Below are positions 1-12,310 of a stretch of DNA of 64,000 bases, in pieces; the stretch's first letter is position 1, and each line of letters starts with the position of its first letter. The position numbers and the translations under genes were made by a program. Origin of the DNA: Rosa chinensis (Eukaryota > Streptophyta > Magnoliopsida > Rosales > Rosaceae); assembly GCF_002994745.2 (NCBI RefSeq), contig NC_037090.1, positions 12,149,501-12,213,500 on the forward strand, written 5' to 3'. The notes below the pieces were generated by a model. The model did not search any database. It was not told the DNA's origin and saw nothing but the letters and a program-made list of their open reading frames with translations.

Positions 1-689
1 TCCGGACTTCCTTTTCCCTTATTTAATTTGTTGTTTACATTTTTTGTTTTCATTTCTTCAACGCTGAGTGGTTACATACGTAAATCTGAATCCATAAATG
101 GACGAAATGTTAACTCGATACAGCAGTTAAGTAATGAGAATGGCCCAGAAAATTACTACGTTTGATGTGAGATTCATATAAACCAAGTGACTAGCTAGAT
201 ATAAGTCGTTTTTATTGATCGTCAATTCGTCATCAGCAATTTGGCTGCTATGACTTGATAAACTATGTCGGCAGTAGTCTATTGGCTACAAGATGTCATC
301 AGAGGCTTAGCTTAGATTGTAAGTAATAAGCAGAACTTATCGAATTAGTTCCGGCTCCTGAAAGAAACGTCATCAAAACAAGAACAGGGTTTCCCCGAAG
401 TTTACGTTGTTACCCATGTAACGATTTATCGATGGATAACTATACTTTACCTAACCTTTTTTTAATCCCATTGTATGACCTCTAAAAGAATTGTAATCAA
501 GTATATGATTAGTATTGTGAAATTATATGACCCTACCCCGCTCTGAACTTTTCATAACCAAGCTATAGCTAGACACTCTTTAGTCACCTTCATCCAAATT
601 TATGCTTTATTATAAAATTATGTCAAGCCATCTTATTAAACTATTGTATAATCTATATTACATTTAAGAAAAAAGAGTTTGTCATTATA
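1..689. other. Intergenic, no gene seen
   Basis: AT-rich sequence without an ORF of any substance, splice-bounded exon or recognisable repeat on either strand. Confidence 0.6.
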
Positions 690-922
690 ATTGACAAATC
701 ACGTGGTGTGGTGTGTTGGTCGAACGACCTAGTCTGAAACCCCTAAGTCTAGTGTTTGAATTCCAACTTCACCCCATGGCCAGTAGATTTGAGGTACCAT
801 TTGGGTTCGTGCGTCTGTGCTGCAGTGGATTAGTCTGGTTTTCGCCACAATATCGGTTCAGGTGTCCTGGCTCTGGGATACCATTGCATGGGTGTGTAAG
901 TTACTAACAACTAACTACCTGA

Positions 923-926
<4 letters not shown>
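690..926 (+). repeat. SINE-like (tRNA-derived) segment, tentative
   Basis: A GC-richer block sits alone in AT-rich DNA. It has a degenerate box-B-like stretch (GTTTGAATTCC, about 758-770) about 50 bp after a possible box-A region (GTTGGTCGAACGACCT). A tail unlike tRNA follows, and the block is followed by a long TA run. This layout resembles plant tRNA-derived SINEs. No clear target-site duplication was found, and the small ORF inside (713-907) has no protein signature. It could instead be an unrelated repeat. Confidence 0.35.

Positions 927-956
<30 letters not shown>
927..956. repeat. (TA)n microsatellite
   Basis: About 14 TA units directly after the SINE-like segment. Confidence 0.9.
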
Positions 957-960
<4 letters not shown>

Positions 961-2940
961 ATTGACAATTTTGACGTAAATACTCCTTAAATATTAGAAA
1001 ACGTAGGAAATCTGTTTGATGTGATGAGAAATAATGTCAAATCCAAAATACCAAAATTAAAATTATACAAAATTACTTAACCACTCACTCCACCTTTTAT
1101 GTATTCTGAACGTGAATTTTCGAAACAGTTGTAAAAGCTATAATCAAAGGGGTTGCTAGGTTGTATGCTGTACATTAGGCATATCTGAATAGCCAAATAC
1201 TTGTTCTATTTTTTGAGTTTTTCCCAATCACTCTCCTTCATCAGATTCGTACTTCATGGGTTCATACATAAATGGCATCTTCCTTGGTAGTTACATAATT
1301 TCCTCCAGATTAATAAGATCATTACTTGGCCGTTTCAAAAGAAAAACAATATCATTACTCGGAAGAGACACCAAAAGATTATTTGATACTTTATAAATTT
1401 TCATAGAGCTGACTTCTGTTGTAGCTGCCAGCAGTACTCTAATGAGTTGTGCTTAAGAAATACATGGTCGGTCCAATTGTTGCTAAGCTAATTAACTGCC
1501 ACGACATGCGAGATGAAACTTTTCACAAACCAAACTTGTCTTTTTGAATTAAATCAAATTCAACACTGTTTTCGGGTTAGCACATAAACTGCCACTTCGT
1601 CTCATTGTATATATACACTGGTATCTTCCAACCAAACTTAATAAACTAATCACAGAACCAATAGCAACAATTTGCAATGAAGTCAACACTCGACTGCTTA
1701 AGAATATGTCGATGGCGCCTACCTCATGTCTATTAAGTGAGTATAGTTGAAATATAAATATTCATTATTTGGAGTTAATTTGTAGTGGCTAACCTTCATT
1801 TCTTAGACGCAATCATGCAAAGTGCACTTAATCAATCAGTTTACTTATAGCCAAGTCAACTATTATCAGCTTTAGAAGGGTTTGTACGTATATAAAACTT
1901 TAGAAAACTTCGACTACTTATCTGTATTAATTCTACGTGTTGAAAGTTGTTAATTAATATACTAGTAATGTAACTATCTCTCTGTCATTGTTGATCAAAT
2001 GGTGATCTTATATCCCTTCTCAAGTTACGTTTACGTTATTTTTTCATCCATGTATTATTGTACGTTGACTAGAGTAGACAAAACTCCCTATACCTATTTA
2101 TCATTTATGTGACTTTACTGGCGAGCTACAACTTGTGGATAAAAATCAGCAAAGAAGAAGTCTCAAATTCAAGTTTCACTGACATTAAATAATGATGATA
2201 AACAAAACAGATATAGTTACTAACTATATATACAACACTGCTCCATGTACTGAGTAAAACACATGGTAGAATAACTAAACATAGACTCTAATAACTTTTC
2301 GTAAACTCCACTAGTTCAGACTAATTAAGACATTCCCAAATTCAGAAACCCTTTGGTGGGCATCGAATACAGCTTAATCTGCACTTAAATCATCCATGAC
2401 TCTACTTAAAAACACTAATGGTTATCATTAAAGCATGAAAGTTACACACTAAAACCATAATAATGACATTGAATAAACAAGAATTACCAAATGGAACTCA
2501 CTGTTTCTTGTCCTGATCGCGAAAGCTTCGCCTCCAACACACTTTTAGTATTCAAAGACAGAATATTTTTTCTCAAGAAAAGTCGAAGGTCCAAAATTAT
2601 AATATATATATATATATATATTTCTTTTAATGGTGCAACGTGTCGTTTATTGGGGGCAGGTGCGGCCCACGTCAGAGAACCCGCCAAAAGGCGCGAGTTT
2701 TCTCAGCCAGATTCACTGCTCGCCTACCTACGCGCTTACCTCGAATCCCCTCCTGTTCTTTGTTTGTTTATTAATACCTATAACCAGAGTACCAGATCAC
2801 GGGCCCTCCTCCGGCCCATTAAAAAACAGATCTGTGGGCCCCCAGTCCCACTTATGATTCAAAGCCAATTATAGAATCTGACTTTGAACAAGTTTCAAAT
2901 CCGCCCCCAAAAAACTAAACGTGACCGGTTCTCCGGTGGC
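957..2940. other. Intergenic; upstream region of the bHLH gene
   Basis: AT-rich and without a convincing gene. A short (TA)n lies at about 2600-2622. The last 250 bp become GC-richer and contain GGCCCATTA and TGTGGGCCC, resembling site-II/TGGGCC promoter elements common upstream of plant housekeeping genes. Small overlapping ORFs at 2485-2870 on both strands run through the TA repeat and look random. Confidence 0.5.
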
Positions 2941-2949
2941 GGCAACTTT

Positions 2950-2957
2950 TTATATAA
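2950..2957 (+). promoter_or_regulatory. Probable TATA box of the bHLH gene
   Basis: TTATATAAAC in a GC-richer context, about 650 bp before the main ATG. It would place the start of transcription near 2980-2990, just before the GA repeat. Position inferred from sequence only. Confidence 0.5.
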
Positions 2958-3065
2958 ACTCATACCCACCCCCCACCCCTCTGGCGACGGGTGTTGTGTC
3001 CTTTGGAGAGTTTTGAGCTTTTGGAGTTCGGAAAAGGCCAGATTGCTTCCACACAGAGTTCACTT

Positions 3066-3071
<6 letters not shown>

Positions 3072-3098
<27 letters not shown>
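3072..3098 (+). repeat. (GA)n repeat in the bHLH 5' leader
   Basis: An uninterrupted run of about 13 GA units. GA/CT-rich leaders are common in plant regulatory genes. It is also why three overlapping ORFs with Glu-Arg repeats appear here; they are repeat artefacts. Confidence 0.85.
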
Positions 3099-3100
<2 letters not shown>

Positions 3101-3101
<1 letters not shown>

Positions 3102-3148
3102 TGGAAGCTAACGAATATGAACAACAGGAGCCACTTCTTCAGTTCTAG
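3101..3148 (+). other. Upstream ORF 1 in the bHLH leader (15 codons)
   Basis: ATG right after the GA repeat, TAG 15 codons later, peptide MEANEYEQQEPLLQF. It lies downstream of the probable TATA box, so it would be in the transcript unless removed by a leader intron. No conservation known to me. Confidence 0.35.
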
Positions 3149-3428
3149 AGGTAAAGCTAACAAACTTTTGTCATTTCTTGAAGTAGCTGATCAGTCTCAG
3201 TCAATTTTTTCTTTTTCGAATGATTAGGCATCTGCGACAGCGCGAGTTGGATTATTGGGTCCTAGTCAATGACGCCTTTTGCTTTGGTCTTTGCAGAAAT
3301 TATGAACGCCGAAACTTTGGCGGTTGATTCCCGGTTTGTTTAGGTTGTTTTTTGATTGAGTTGAGTTTAGATAGTGATAGTGAGTAAGTGAGTGAGTGAG
3401 TGAGCGAGAGCAAAGAGCAGGTTTAGTG

Positions 3429-3518
3429 ATGGAACTGTTCTCGACTGGTCCTCCGATTAAGAGAAGAGCAGGGCTACGGATTAAACAGGCGGGTCGGGCT
3501 TCGTACCGGGGCAGTTAG
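3429..3518 (+). other. Upstream ORF 2, candidate conserved-peptide uORF of the LHW-type bHLH gene
   Basis: An ATG-started 29-codon ORF ends in TAG 88 bp before the main start codon. Its peptide is strongly basic in the second half (KRRAGLRIKQAGRASYRGS), with Arg and Lys clustered, unlike random leader sequence. The Arabidopsis relative At2g31280 is annotated with a conserved-peptide uORF (CPuORF7), so a translated regulatory peptide at this position is expected for the family. Identity with that peptide was not checked here. The likely role is control of main-ORF translation through ribosome stalling. Confidence 0.55.
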
Positions 3519-3606
3519 GGAGTGTTTTCTCTGTGTTTTGTGGTTTTTGAATGTGATTGATTGTGTTTGTTAGTTTAATTTGAGCTTTTGAGAGAGTTGA
3601 AAAGAG

Positions 3607-6600
3607 ATGGGGACTACTGCTCTGAGGCAGTTATTGAAGACCCTCTGCAGCAATTCGCTTTGGACTTATGGGGTCTTTTGGAAGCTCAAGCATCAGACCG
3701 ATTTGTGAGTTGTTTTTTCTTTGAGCCATTCTTTCGGTTTTTGATAAGAATTTTTGCACTTGTACTGATTTCATTGTGATTGGCATGATTTGGATTCAGA
3801 GATAAAGTTGTTCATGAAAATGCTTTTAACATTTTCGAGTTTCAAACTTTTCTCTATGATGATCAAGATGTTTTTTCTTTTTTCTTTTTTCTTATGTGTT
3901 AGATTCTTTTGTTAAAATCGCCATTAGGTTCCTGATTTTATTGGTGCTGCCAAACATGGTCTAATATTGTGCTGCTTTTCATCTTCTAGAATCATAAACG
4001 AAACATATAATCTACAATTCATGAAAATTAGCTTCTTCCTAGACTTGAGTTCTGACATCCCAGTGGTTTTATTAGTGCGAGTATATTCTGTATGCCATGA
4101 GTATTGAAGCTACTGATGATTCCCAGTATGATGCTTTTTAGTCTTGTTGTTATCTAAAGGATTTTGAGCTGGGAGGATGGGTACTGTCACCAACCAAAAC
4201 CAAGAGAAACTGTGGATCGTGCAACAGATAGTATCTACTTTGGTGAGGCGAATGAGATATCTTTTAAGAAGTGTGCAACAGGCATGCATGAAGGTGGATC
4301 TGCGGGGTATCCAATTGGACTGGCAGTGGCCGATATGTCACATCTTCATTACACATTTGGAAAGGGGTACAATCTTATCTTGACCCTTGTCTCTGTAAAT
4401 TCTTTTCAAAAATTTTCTATATACATGTTCAAAATGTGTTTGAAAATATCAAATTACCAATATTTTCCACCAACAATATAGAAGTTTGTGGTTGGTAAGT
4501 TCATTTTGGACCTTAAAAATTATGATCTTAAAGACATTTACTTTATGTCATCTTCAGTATTTATCACCATCAGTCCCTAACACTCCGGTTGGGCAAAATC
4601 GCCTTTACTACTGTGCTTGTCCACAGATTCTCTCTCCTGACAAACACACTGATGTATACAAGGCACTGATAAAAATTGAGCCATCGTAATTGACCCTACG
4701 TTGCACAATTTTTGTCTCTTAAAGAGATACTAGCAAGCTATACAATGCCTTAATATTCATGTTCTCATATTTTTGGAAATTTGAAAATTGATTCACTGTG
4801 GATTTGAATAATTCTCAGGGTAGTCGGTGAGGTTGCAAGTACAGGAAACCATAGCTGGGTGCTCCTCGATGGTTTGCGCACCAGCGTATCTGACTCTAAC
4901 TTAGTTTCGGATGTAAGTTTTAGTAGAACAAGTTCATGATAATTCTGCAAGTACTGAACAGTTTATCTGAAAGATGTATACTTTTATTTGCAGTGTCCAG
5001 ATGAGTGGTTGCTTCAGTTTGCATTGGGCGTCAAGGTAACTTGTTTGGCAGTCAAAATCCTAGTGACATCTGCATGCTTGAGAATTTTATTGCTCAATAT
5101 CCGTATGTAATTACTTCAAAATGATTGAAAATCTGCTGAACTATTTCATTTTTCATGCAGACAATTTTGCTTGTACCTGTACTTCCACATGGAGTTTTGC
5201 AATTTGGCTCCTTGGAAACGGTGCCTGCTCATTCTAAACTTAATCTAAATGTCTTGCATTGGTTGTGAGTGTCACATCCTTTTCTAGATAAGCAATATAT
5301 GCCCTGTTCCGGTGTCATTTTACCAAATGAATAGTCTACAAGCAGTTTTGTATGTTGTAGCTCATGCTGCATGTATCTGGGATGTTCTTCCCCTTCGGGA
5401 AAGTAATTTCTTTGTGTTGCTTCTCAGTCTAGTGTCTGTATCGCATTGTATATGTGTCTGTGAGTGCACCCTCGTCCATCTGATTGTAGATTATCTTATA
5501 TTTACCTTTCTTGTCCGATCAAGATTTCAGGTTGATGAAGATCTGGCAGTAGTTGCTTTTATGAAAGACAGATTCAATGATATTCACAATCTCATGGGGA
5601 AAGCTGTACCTTCCAACTTAAATAGGGGCATTCAAGCTCCATATTCTTGGTCACTTTTATCTGGTTTAATGGAGAACACATATGAGTCATCAACTGTTGG
5701 CATTAACCCACTGAAAGTTGAAACGTCAGAAGATATTGGCAACAACAGACGGAATGATAACCTACTGTCGACTTTGGAGCAATTCATGCAATTTCCAACC
5801 ATTGAAGATCCACATTTTGGAATAGATCCATCAGTTCTTAAAAATGCAGGTGAATGTGAGATTGGTGTTCCGGCATTTTGTTCCACTGGAGAAGCAAATA
5901 CAGTCAATCAGTCTACACACACTAGTGTGCTGGATATGGTGGAAAATCAGATATTTGGGTTGTCTTGTCAGGAGGAAGAACTTTTTGCCTTTTCTCAGAA
6001 TGGTGGTTATAATTTTGGAGTTTTTGGAGAATCCTTTGGAGGTTTCAATTCTAACACCGCTGGAAGTGCAGCAGAACAACTGTTCAAATTCAATAATGAT
6101 ACAAGGCACAACAGTGTGAATAATTTCTTTGAATTTCCTGAAACTAGTGAGCTACACAAAGCACTTGGAACATCTTTCCAGAGACAAACCAATGAACAGT
6201 TATGGGATTTATCCATCTCCATTGATGATACATGTAGCAGCTCTGGTGTGCAGAAAGATCTTATTAGCAGCATTAACCCACCATGGTTTTCCAACGGATG
6301 TGATGCTGAGAACCTCTTGGAAGCTTCAGTAGCCAAAGATGACACATCATCTAGCATATCAGATGGTATTAAATCATGTACAACCTCATCAAGACAATTT
6401 TCTGCTTCCTATAAACAATTGAAATTTGAAGAGGGCGGTCCGATGGAATGTGAACCAATGATATGGAGCCATACATCTGCTTTGCCTGCCACGCGCAAGA
6501 CTTCATCTTCTTTCACAGGCATGATGAACACTGTGGTTGACGATGAGCAGGAAGAAAAGGGAACAAAAGGACACACTCCTACTCAGCCTAAAAGGGAACA

Positions 6601-7939
6601 GAAGTTGTCCGGCACCAATGCAAGAAGGGCCAAACCTGGCAATAGCCCAAAGCTAAGACCAAGAGATAGACAACTGATTCAGGATCGTGTCAAGGAACTT
6701 CGAGAACTTGTCCCAAATGGTGCCAAGGTTTGTACTGTTTTACATTTCAGTATTTATTGTGGGGCAGTACATGGTTACATATATTTTTCTAACTAGGAAT
6801 TCTTCATCTGTGGTAAGTTCAGTGCAGCATTGATGGCCTTTTGGACCGAACAATAAAACACATGATGTATTTAAGAAGCATGACTAACCAAGCTGAAAAA
6901 TTGAAGTCCTATGCACATCAAGATCAAGAGGTATGCAAAGTTAATTCATGTCTCATGTATGTCTTTTTTTTTTTTTTTCAAAAGCAAGGATATCTTGCTG
7001 TATGAATTTCAGTAACTGTTGTCAACTATACAGTTTGAGGAACCATGAGTATAACAGTAGGAATTGTTAACATAGTGCCTGTACAAGAGAACAGTTCATG
7101 TTCATAGCTTTTCATCTCTGGAGCGTTTAGGAAGATTGTAAAATAATTTGAGAAACTAAACCTGAATATCGCTGAACAGTCATCACAAGCACCACTGTTA
7201 TCCCCTGAACTTGAATTCTGCATACAGTGTGAAACTATTATTGTTCATGTGTAACAGAGTATCAAAGTGAAACAACTTCTGTGAGGACTTGCATTTTCTT
7301 TTACAGATGATTCTCTTCAAGGAGCTTGCAGTTTATCCTTTATTTTACCAAATTATCAGTTGCATTACAAGTTTGACTTAGTCTGAGATGATGCTGCAGG
7401 CACCTCATTGCAATAACACAAATGAGACCCCAAGTGGTTCCTCAAATGGCACAAGCAGGGCTTTTGAACTTGGAAATGAACTCCAGATTAGTCCCATTGT
7501 AGTGGAAGATCTCGAACACCCAGGGCATATGCTCATAGAGGTTTGTTCATTACAATTTACCTCCACTTTAAAATTTTCCAAACCAATACCACTGTTAGCA
7601 AAATCTCACCCAACTCCAATTACTATTCACTACTGCAGATGCTATGTGATGAACACGGGCTCTTTCTTGAAATCGCCCAAGCTATCAGACGGTTGGAGTT
7701 AACAGTGTTGAAGGGTGTGATGGAAACCCGCTCAAACAACTTGTGGGCACATTTTGTTGTTGAGGTATAGTTTTGTAACACTACGTTGTGTGAAATATAT
7801 TTGAAGCTTATTTCTCCTTTTTAAAGGCATTTTCCCATAATATGCTCAGGCTCCCAGAGGATTTCACAGAATGGATGTGTTTTGGCCTCTTCTACATCTA
7901 CTGCAACGCAGAAGAGGTTCCCTATCAAGCAAGATCTGA
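3607..7939 (+). CDS. LHW/EMB1444-type atypical bHLH transcription factor (720 aa, 10 exons)
   Basis: Exons 3607-3704, 4160-4366, 4819-4912, 4994-5035, 5161-5220, 5531-6727, 6823-6930, 7400-7540, 7639-7764 and 7850-7939 sum to 2163 nt, with GT-AG at every junction and frame kept throughout. The N-terminus MGTTALRQLLKTLC opens a bHLH-MYC_N-like domain (about residues 1-170; TFGKGVVGEVASTGNHSW, VPVLPHGVLQFGS) typical of LONESOME HIGHWAY relatives. A long Ser/Asn-rich middle follows. The bHLH lies at about 541-600 (KLRPRDRQLIQDRVKELREL, then IDGLLDRTIKHMMYLRSM). Its basic region lacks the classical H-E-R set, as in the LHW group, whose members act as heterodimers in vascular and root development. 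An ACT-like C-terminal dimerisation region follows (HGLFLEIAQAIRRLELTVLK). The gene is nuclear-acting and looks intact. It converges on the RCC1 gene, with only 317 bp between the stop codons. Whether it is the bHLH155 or the EMB1444 orthologue cannot be settled here. Confidence 0.9.
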
Positions 7940-8256
7940 GACACCGTCTCCTGTATTGTAAACCAGATAATAAAAGAGAAGACAAAGGAAATATCTCGTG
8001 CAATGTATATGAATCACTAGAAGTACTTATATTGTTTGTGTACAAACTCAAGAGAGATTTATCTGTTATTTGCTGTTTGAAGACTATTAGCTTCAAAAAA
8101 CTACAAAGAATGGAATACAAAGCTCATAGCCTCCGTGCACGCACGTATTGATAAAATGTTATATTCTGCACAAACAGCATGCATTTAAGAACACAGACCG
8201 CTAGTCGGTCAATCCTAACTGTCATCCTCTTGTCTCTGTTTCTAATGGACATCACT
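7940..8256. other. Shared 3' region of two convergent genes
   Basis: Holds both 3' UTRs. AATAAAAG at about 7967 is a plausible poly(A) signal for the bHLH transcript. No other feature seen. Confidence 0.5.
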
Positions 8257-11200
8257 TCAAATGGGTATTTCCGCCAGCAATAGCGTGTGCCACCAGCCAC
8301 ATGCAATATGCTTAGGCAAGCAGCCATCTATAGAAACTTGACAAGGAATGTTCCTATCCACAGAATCACCCAGACCAAGCTGCGTTCAAACAGGATTAAA
8401 CAGGTTACCAAGAACGTATGGCAATATATTGGTTTGTAGCTTAATATTTGATCATAGAACTTAGGAACCATACCTGCCCATACTTGTTCCATCCCCAGCT
8501 AAATAACTGACCATCTTCTGCAAACAAATAAATGAAACTGTATTTATACCAGATTGAGATCTTTGAACCATTTAAAACCAAATGAGCTAAAGAGCAATTT
8601 TGTTAGTTTCTTTGGCCTTACCCGTCAGTATAGTACTATGGCGTGCTCCACAGGAAACTGCTTTGGCATGCTTATTTTCCAGACTTGAAGAGTTCAGAAG
8701 CCTAGGTAGAGTCTGAAGTAGTAGATGAGTTCAGTTAGTTCACAAAAAACTCCTCTGCAAAGATTAATTTTCTGTGAAGGGTATAACAAAGCATAAAAAT
8801 TGCCGATTTTTTAAAGTTGCACAGGAGCCTGGACCAAAAAGCATCCAAGTCAAAACACTATTTTAATGCATCCATTCCAGACTAATAAAGTGAAAAACTG
8901 TGGATCCTACCTCAGCTTCCTCAGCACCTGTTCCCAATTGTCCAAACTGATTACCCCCAAAAGCATATACACGGCCATCAACAGATATACAGAGAGTATG
9001 CCATAGTCCAGCAGCTATACTTTTCACTCTAGTATCCACTAATGACTCCACACGAGTAACTTTTAGCTGATCTTTCGTATTCCCTTGCCCACACTGTATC
9101 AATAGAAAAACTTTTAAAATAATTATATATATATATATATATATATAAATTTCATGCTTTAGGCACGAGATGACTGCTAGCAGTTGGGACTCGTTACACA
9201 AGCGAAACAACTCTCTTTCTTTTTCCTATTTCTCCATGTATTGAGAATTCGTAAGGCTTTGCTTTTCGCCTCTCAAAAGAAAGGTAGAAGCACCACATTC
9301 AGACATGAACAATAGGGAATCAGGTGATTAAATTTAAGGCTCAGCAAACACAGAAATAAGAAAAATACTATTCCAATTGAACAGCTAGTGAGTAGCACTC
9401 CCAACTCTAATAGAATTTAATGAGGGTGCAGCAGAACATAATTCACTCAATGAAGGACAACTTGACTACCATAGCAAGCTCACCTGTCCATACAGGCCCC
9501 AGCCAAAAGTAAGCAGTGCTCCTGCATCTGCGCATTGTAAAATTATAAATGATGGGAATGAAAAAAATATGCAGACGATCGCATAAAATTTGATTCTCAT
9601 CAAATTAAGAGAACCAACAGAACCACCAAGAATAATCTCACTGCTGCACTTCTAGCCAAAGTAAAAAAAAAATATAGAAAAAGTATAAATCTGTTTTCAC
9701 ACAGACAACCTTCGGAACTAATCCCTGGATTATTTCTTGTTTCTCTGGTAAAAATGTTAACACTTTAAGCAATGACTAGTATAAAACCAGCCATGAAATG
9801 CAGACCTGTTATTACTGCACTATGTCGACCCCCACAAGCGATTTCCTTCACATAACTTCCAGGAAATTTTGATCCTTGAGATACTGCAGAAAACTTGTCC
9901 TTCCCAGAAGCAGATTGATCGATGCAGGGTATGAGATGAGGAGAAGAGACCATCTTCATCCGTGAACCCAAACCTAGCTGTCCTTCGCCTCCATAGCCCC
10001 AACCCCAAACCTGTCCCATATCTGAAACTTCGGTTAAAATTATGATGCATCAGGTGTCTTGCTTTACATCAAAAATCTTCCAAAGCGTCGTACTTCCTAC
10101 AACCTACAAAACTATATGGTGTAACTACACGGAAATAGCAACTATCCCAAAAATCAGAAGCATACAGGGCCTTGCTAGCCCCTGACCTCGTGGTATTACC
10201 TGATAATGCTAAAGTGTGGCGTCCACCAGCAGCAACTGTAGTGATCCTCACACCAGGACCCATTGTTACAAGACAAGGCGATGCGATGAAGAGTTCATCA
10301 GCTGCTGTTGAGCTTTCAGGTTCTAATTTAGCTGACGAAGTTTTCCTTCGCTTTGCAATTTCCTCTCCGGCCCTTTTGCTGTCAAGATGAGATACTGTCT
10401 CACCACTAAAATTGAAGCCTTGAGACAATGATCTTCCTGCTTAACATAACGAAGTCTTCAAATGACATTGATTCAGAATGAAAAAAAAATGAAAAAAATC
10501 TCCCCCATTGCTTCTCAAAGATAAACCTAGGTTTCAGACCTACCTTGTTCAGCTGGTAATGAACTTAGTTTCCCGGTAGTTGTAGCATCCTTCTCAATAC
10601 TTCCCACCAGAGCCAAATCATGGAATACCTTCCCTGAGGGAACACACTCTTTCCACCCCCATGTATATACTTCACCAGTCTCTGTATGTTAAAAATTTAG
10701 AAACTTTTATTCAGATTCTACTCATATCCGATGGGGGAACCATAAAATTACTAATAATGCACACAGATACTAAATGCAACAGATACAAAGCAATCACATC
10801 AATCAATTCAACTACTCAAATCCTTTCATTTCCAACACAAATCTCCCTTACAAATATCCAATACATGATCCTACAATCCCTAAACCCGGGACATGGCCAC
10901 GAAATTGTACCTGTAACAGAAACACAATGGGCCCAACCAGCAGCAGCCTTGACCAGTGAGACTTCAGTTGGGAGAGGAAATGTCCCTGGAGTCTCCTTCA
11001 CACCATATATACACAAAACTCCAAAATCAATCCCAAAGAGTTTAAATTCATAACTCATTTCCGTAATTACAAGATCACAGAATTACCCCATGCTTCCCCG
11101 CAACCAAGTAGCTCTGTCCTTCCTCATCCGCCGATCCCCAAGTTATCAGTTTCCCACTCTCTAATCAAATTCACAACATTGTTTCACATAAAAATCCAAC

Positions 11201-11459
11201 AGGAATGGAAAGAACGAGCACTAAACCAAGCCAATCAGGTCAAGATCTCGAGAATCAAACCTGAGATGGCCATAGCGAATCCACAGCCGCCACCGCAGAC
11301 GTCCCTCCACGAATCTCCACCGTCCATCGGACTCGGAAACTGGACCGGCTCCAGAGACAGCATCGGCGACTTTTCCGGCGAGACACCCGGTAAATATCCC
11401 GACATATACACCAAAGCTTCTCTGCGATTTTCCATCTTCACGTCCTCGTTCCCGTTCAT
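8257..11459 (-). CDS. RCC1-repeat (regulator of chromosome condensation) family protein, 477 aa, 11 exons; TCF1-like
   Basis: Read from the right, exons are 11459-11261, 11160-11087, 10995-10911, 10681-10544, 10436-10200, 10021-9806, 9527-9484, 9093-8911, 8712-8622, 8517-8474 and 8379-8257. They total 1434 nt with consistent phases, so the gene looks intact. The ATG at 11459 is the first in-frame one (MNGNEDVKMENRREALVYMS). At least six RCC1 blades show the W-G-x-G/HxxxL pattern: KLITWGSADEEGQS, AAAGWAHCVSVT, EVYTWGWKE, VAAGGRHTLALS, QVWGWGYGGEGQLGLG, ACGGRHSAVIT, SIAAGLWHTLCIS, YAFGGNQFGQLGTG, VSCGARHSTILT, LFSWGWNKYGQLGLG and HIACGWWHTLLLAE. A basic, nuclear-localisation-like insert (AKRRKTS) lies between blades. 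Such seven-bladed propellers act in chromatin, Ran or signalling complexes. The arrangement recalls Arabidopsis At3g55580 (TCF1, cold and lignin related), from memory and not by alignment. Confidence 0.88.
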
Positions 11460-11573
11460 CGGAGCTAGCTCAGTTTTTGAATTTCCGTTTACTAAAAGCA
11501 ACGGCCTTTAGTTCGAAGTTTCAGACGGACTCAGAAAATGGAGGCGAATCGTTTTTCAGGATGTAACGAGTGC

Positions 11574-11591
11574 CACGTGGGATGACACGTG
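11574..11591 (-). promoter_or_regulatory. Two G-box/ABRE motifs upstream of the RCC1 gene
   Basis: CACGTGGGA occurs at 11574 and again at 11586. The two CACGTG cores are 6 bp apart, about 115-130 bp upstream of the RCC1 start codon. Paired ACGT elements are the classic configuration of ABA- or cold-responsive plant promoters (bZIP/bHLH sites). Confidence 0.5.
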
Positions 11592-12125
11592 GGAGAATCT
11601 GGGCCACTATACTTTTTTTTTTAAAGCACGGGGGTGTTGGAACTTTCTGGAAGAGAAGGACCATTGCCGACTTAACATGTGAAGCGCTCTAGTGGAGTGC
11701 CGCGAGGTCGAGTTTTAATAAATTGTTTTACGGTTCAAGTGGCGGGGGAAAATTAGAACTCCACCAGCGCATGCCGCGTGGCAAGCGGATATTCGTTTGG
11801 ATCATATGGATGTTTATTTTCCACGGTCAGATGGGTGCCACCTATGCGTTTAATCTAGTAATCTTTAATTTTTGAATTCTTAATTGATTGAATCTTTCAC
11901 GTCAAAAAAAAAAAATTGATTAAAGCTTTAATTCCATTTGGAACAACAGCCGACATGAAGTGGAATAGTGGATCTCTAAAAAGACAAGAGGGGAAAATAG
12001 ACCTTTCTAATTTAATCTATTTTTTTTTCTCTGTTTTCTTCTCTCTCTCTCTCTCGTTTCAGATAAAAGCCTCCACTGCCAAAAAGTTCCAACGCGCCAT
12101 CTGCCTCCTCAAGACCCAACCATGG
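11592..12125. other. Intergenic, no gene seen
   Basis: Promoter-distal DNA between the RCC1 gene and the hAT element. It contains a short CT run near 12042 and homopolymer runs. The ORF at 11916-12134 has no protein signature. Confidence 0.5.
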
Positions 12126-12310
12126 CAGGAATGACAGAAGGGTTGGGCTAATTTTATACATACAAAAATTTTGCGAAGAACTCTTTTTTTTTTTTAGGTT
12201 TGGAACCCAGTGGGAGGTTCATCCTCACGCCTTTATTATTCAAAACATACAATTGGGGGGGGGGGGACATAAAACCAAAACCCCGTAAATTAAAAATTAC
12301 AAACATAAAT

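Noticed and set aside
713..907. 64-codon ORF in the SINE-like block, and a possible tRNA gene there
   Set aside because: No protein signature. The box-B-like motif is degenerate and no cloverleaf can be drawn convincingly.
2960..3227. Three ORFs through the GA repeat on both strands
   Set aside because: They consist of Glu-Arg or Ser-Leu dipeptide runs made by the microsatellite; the region is the bHLH leader.
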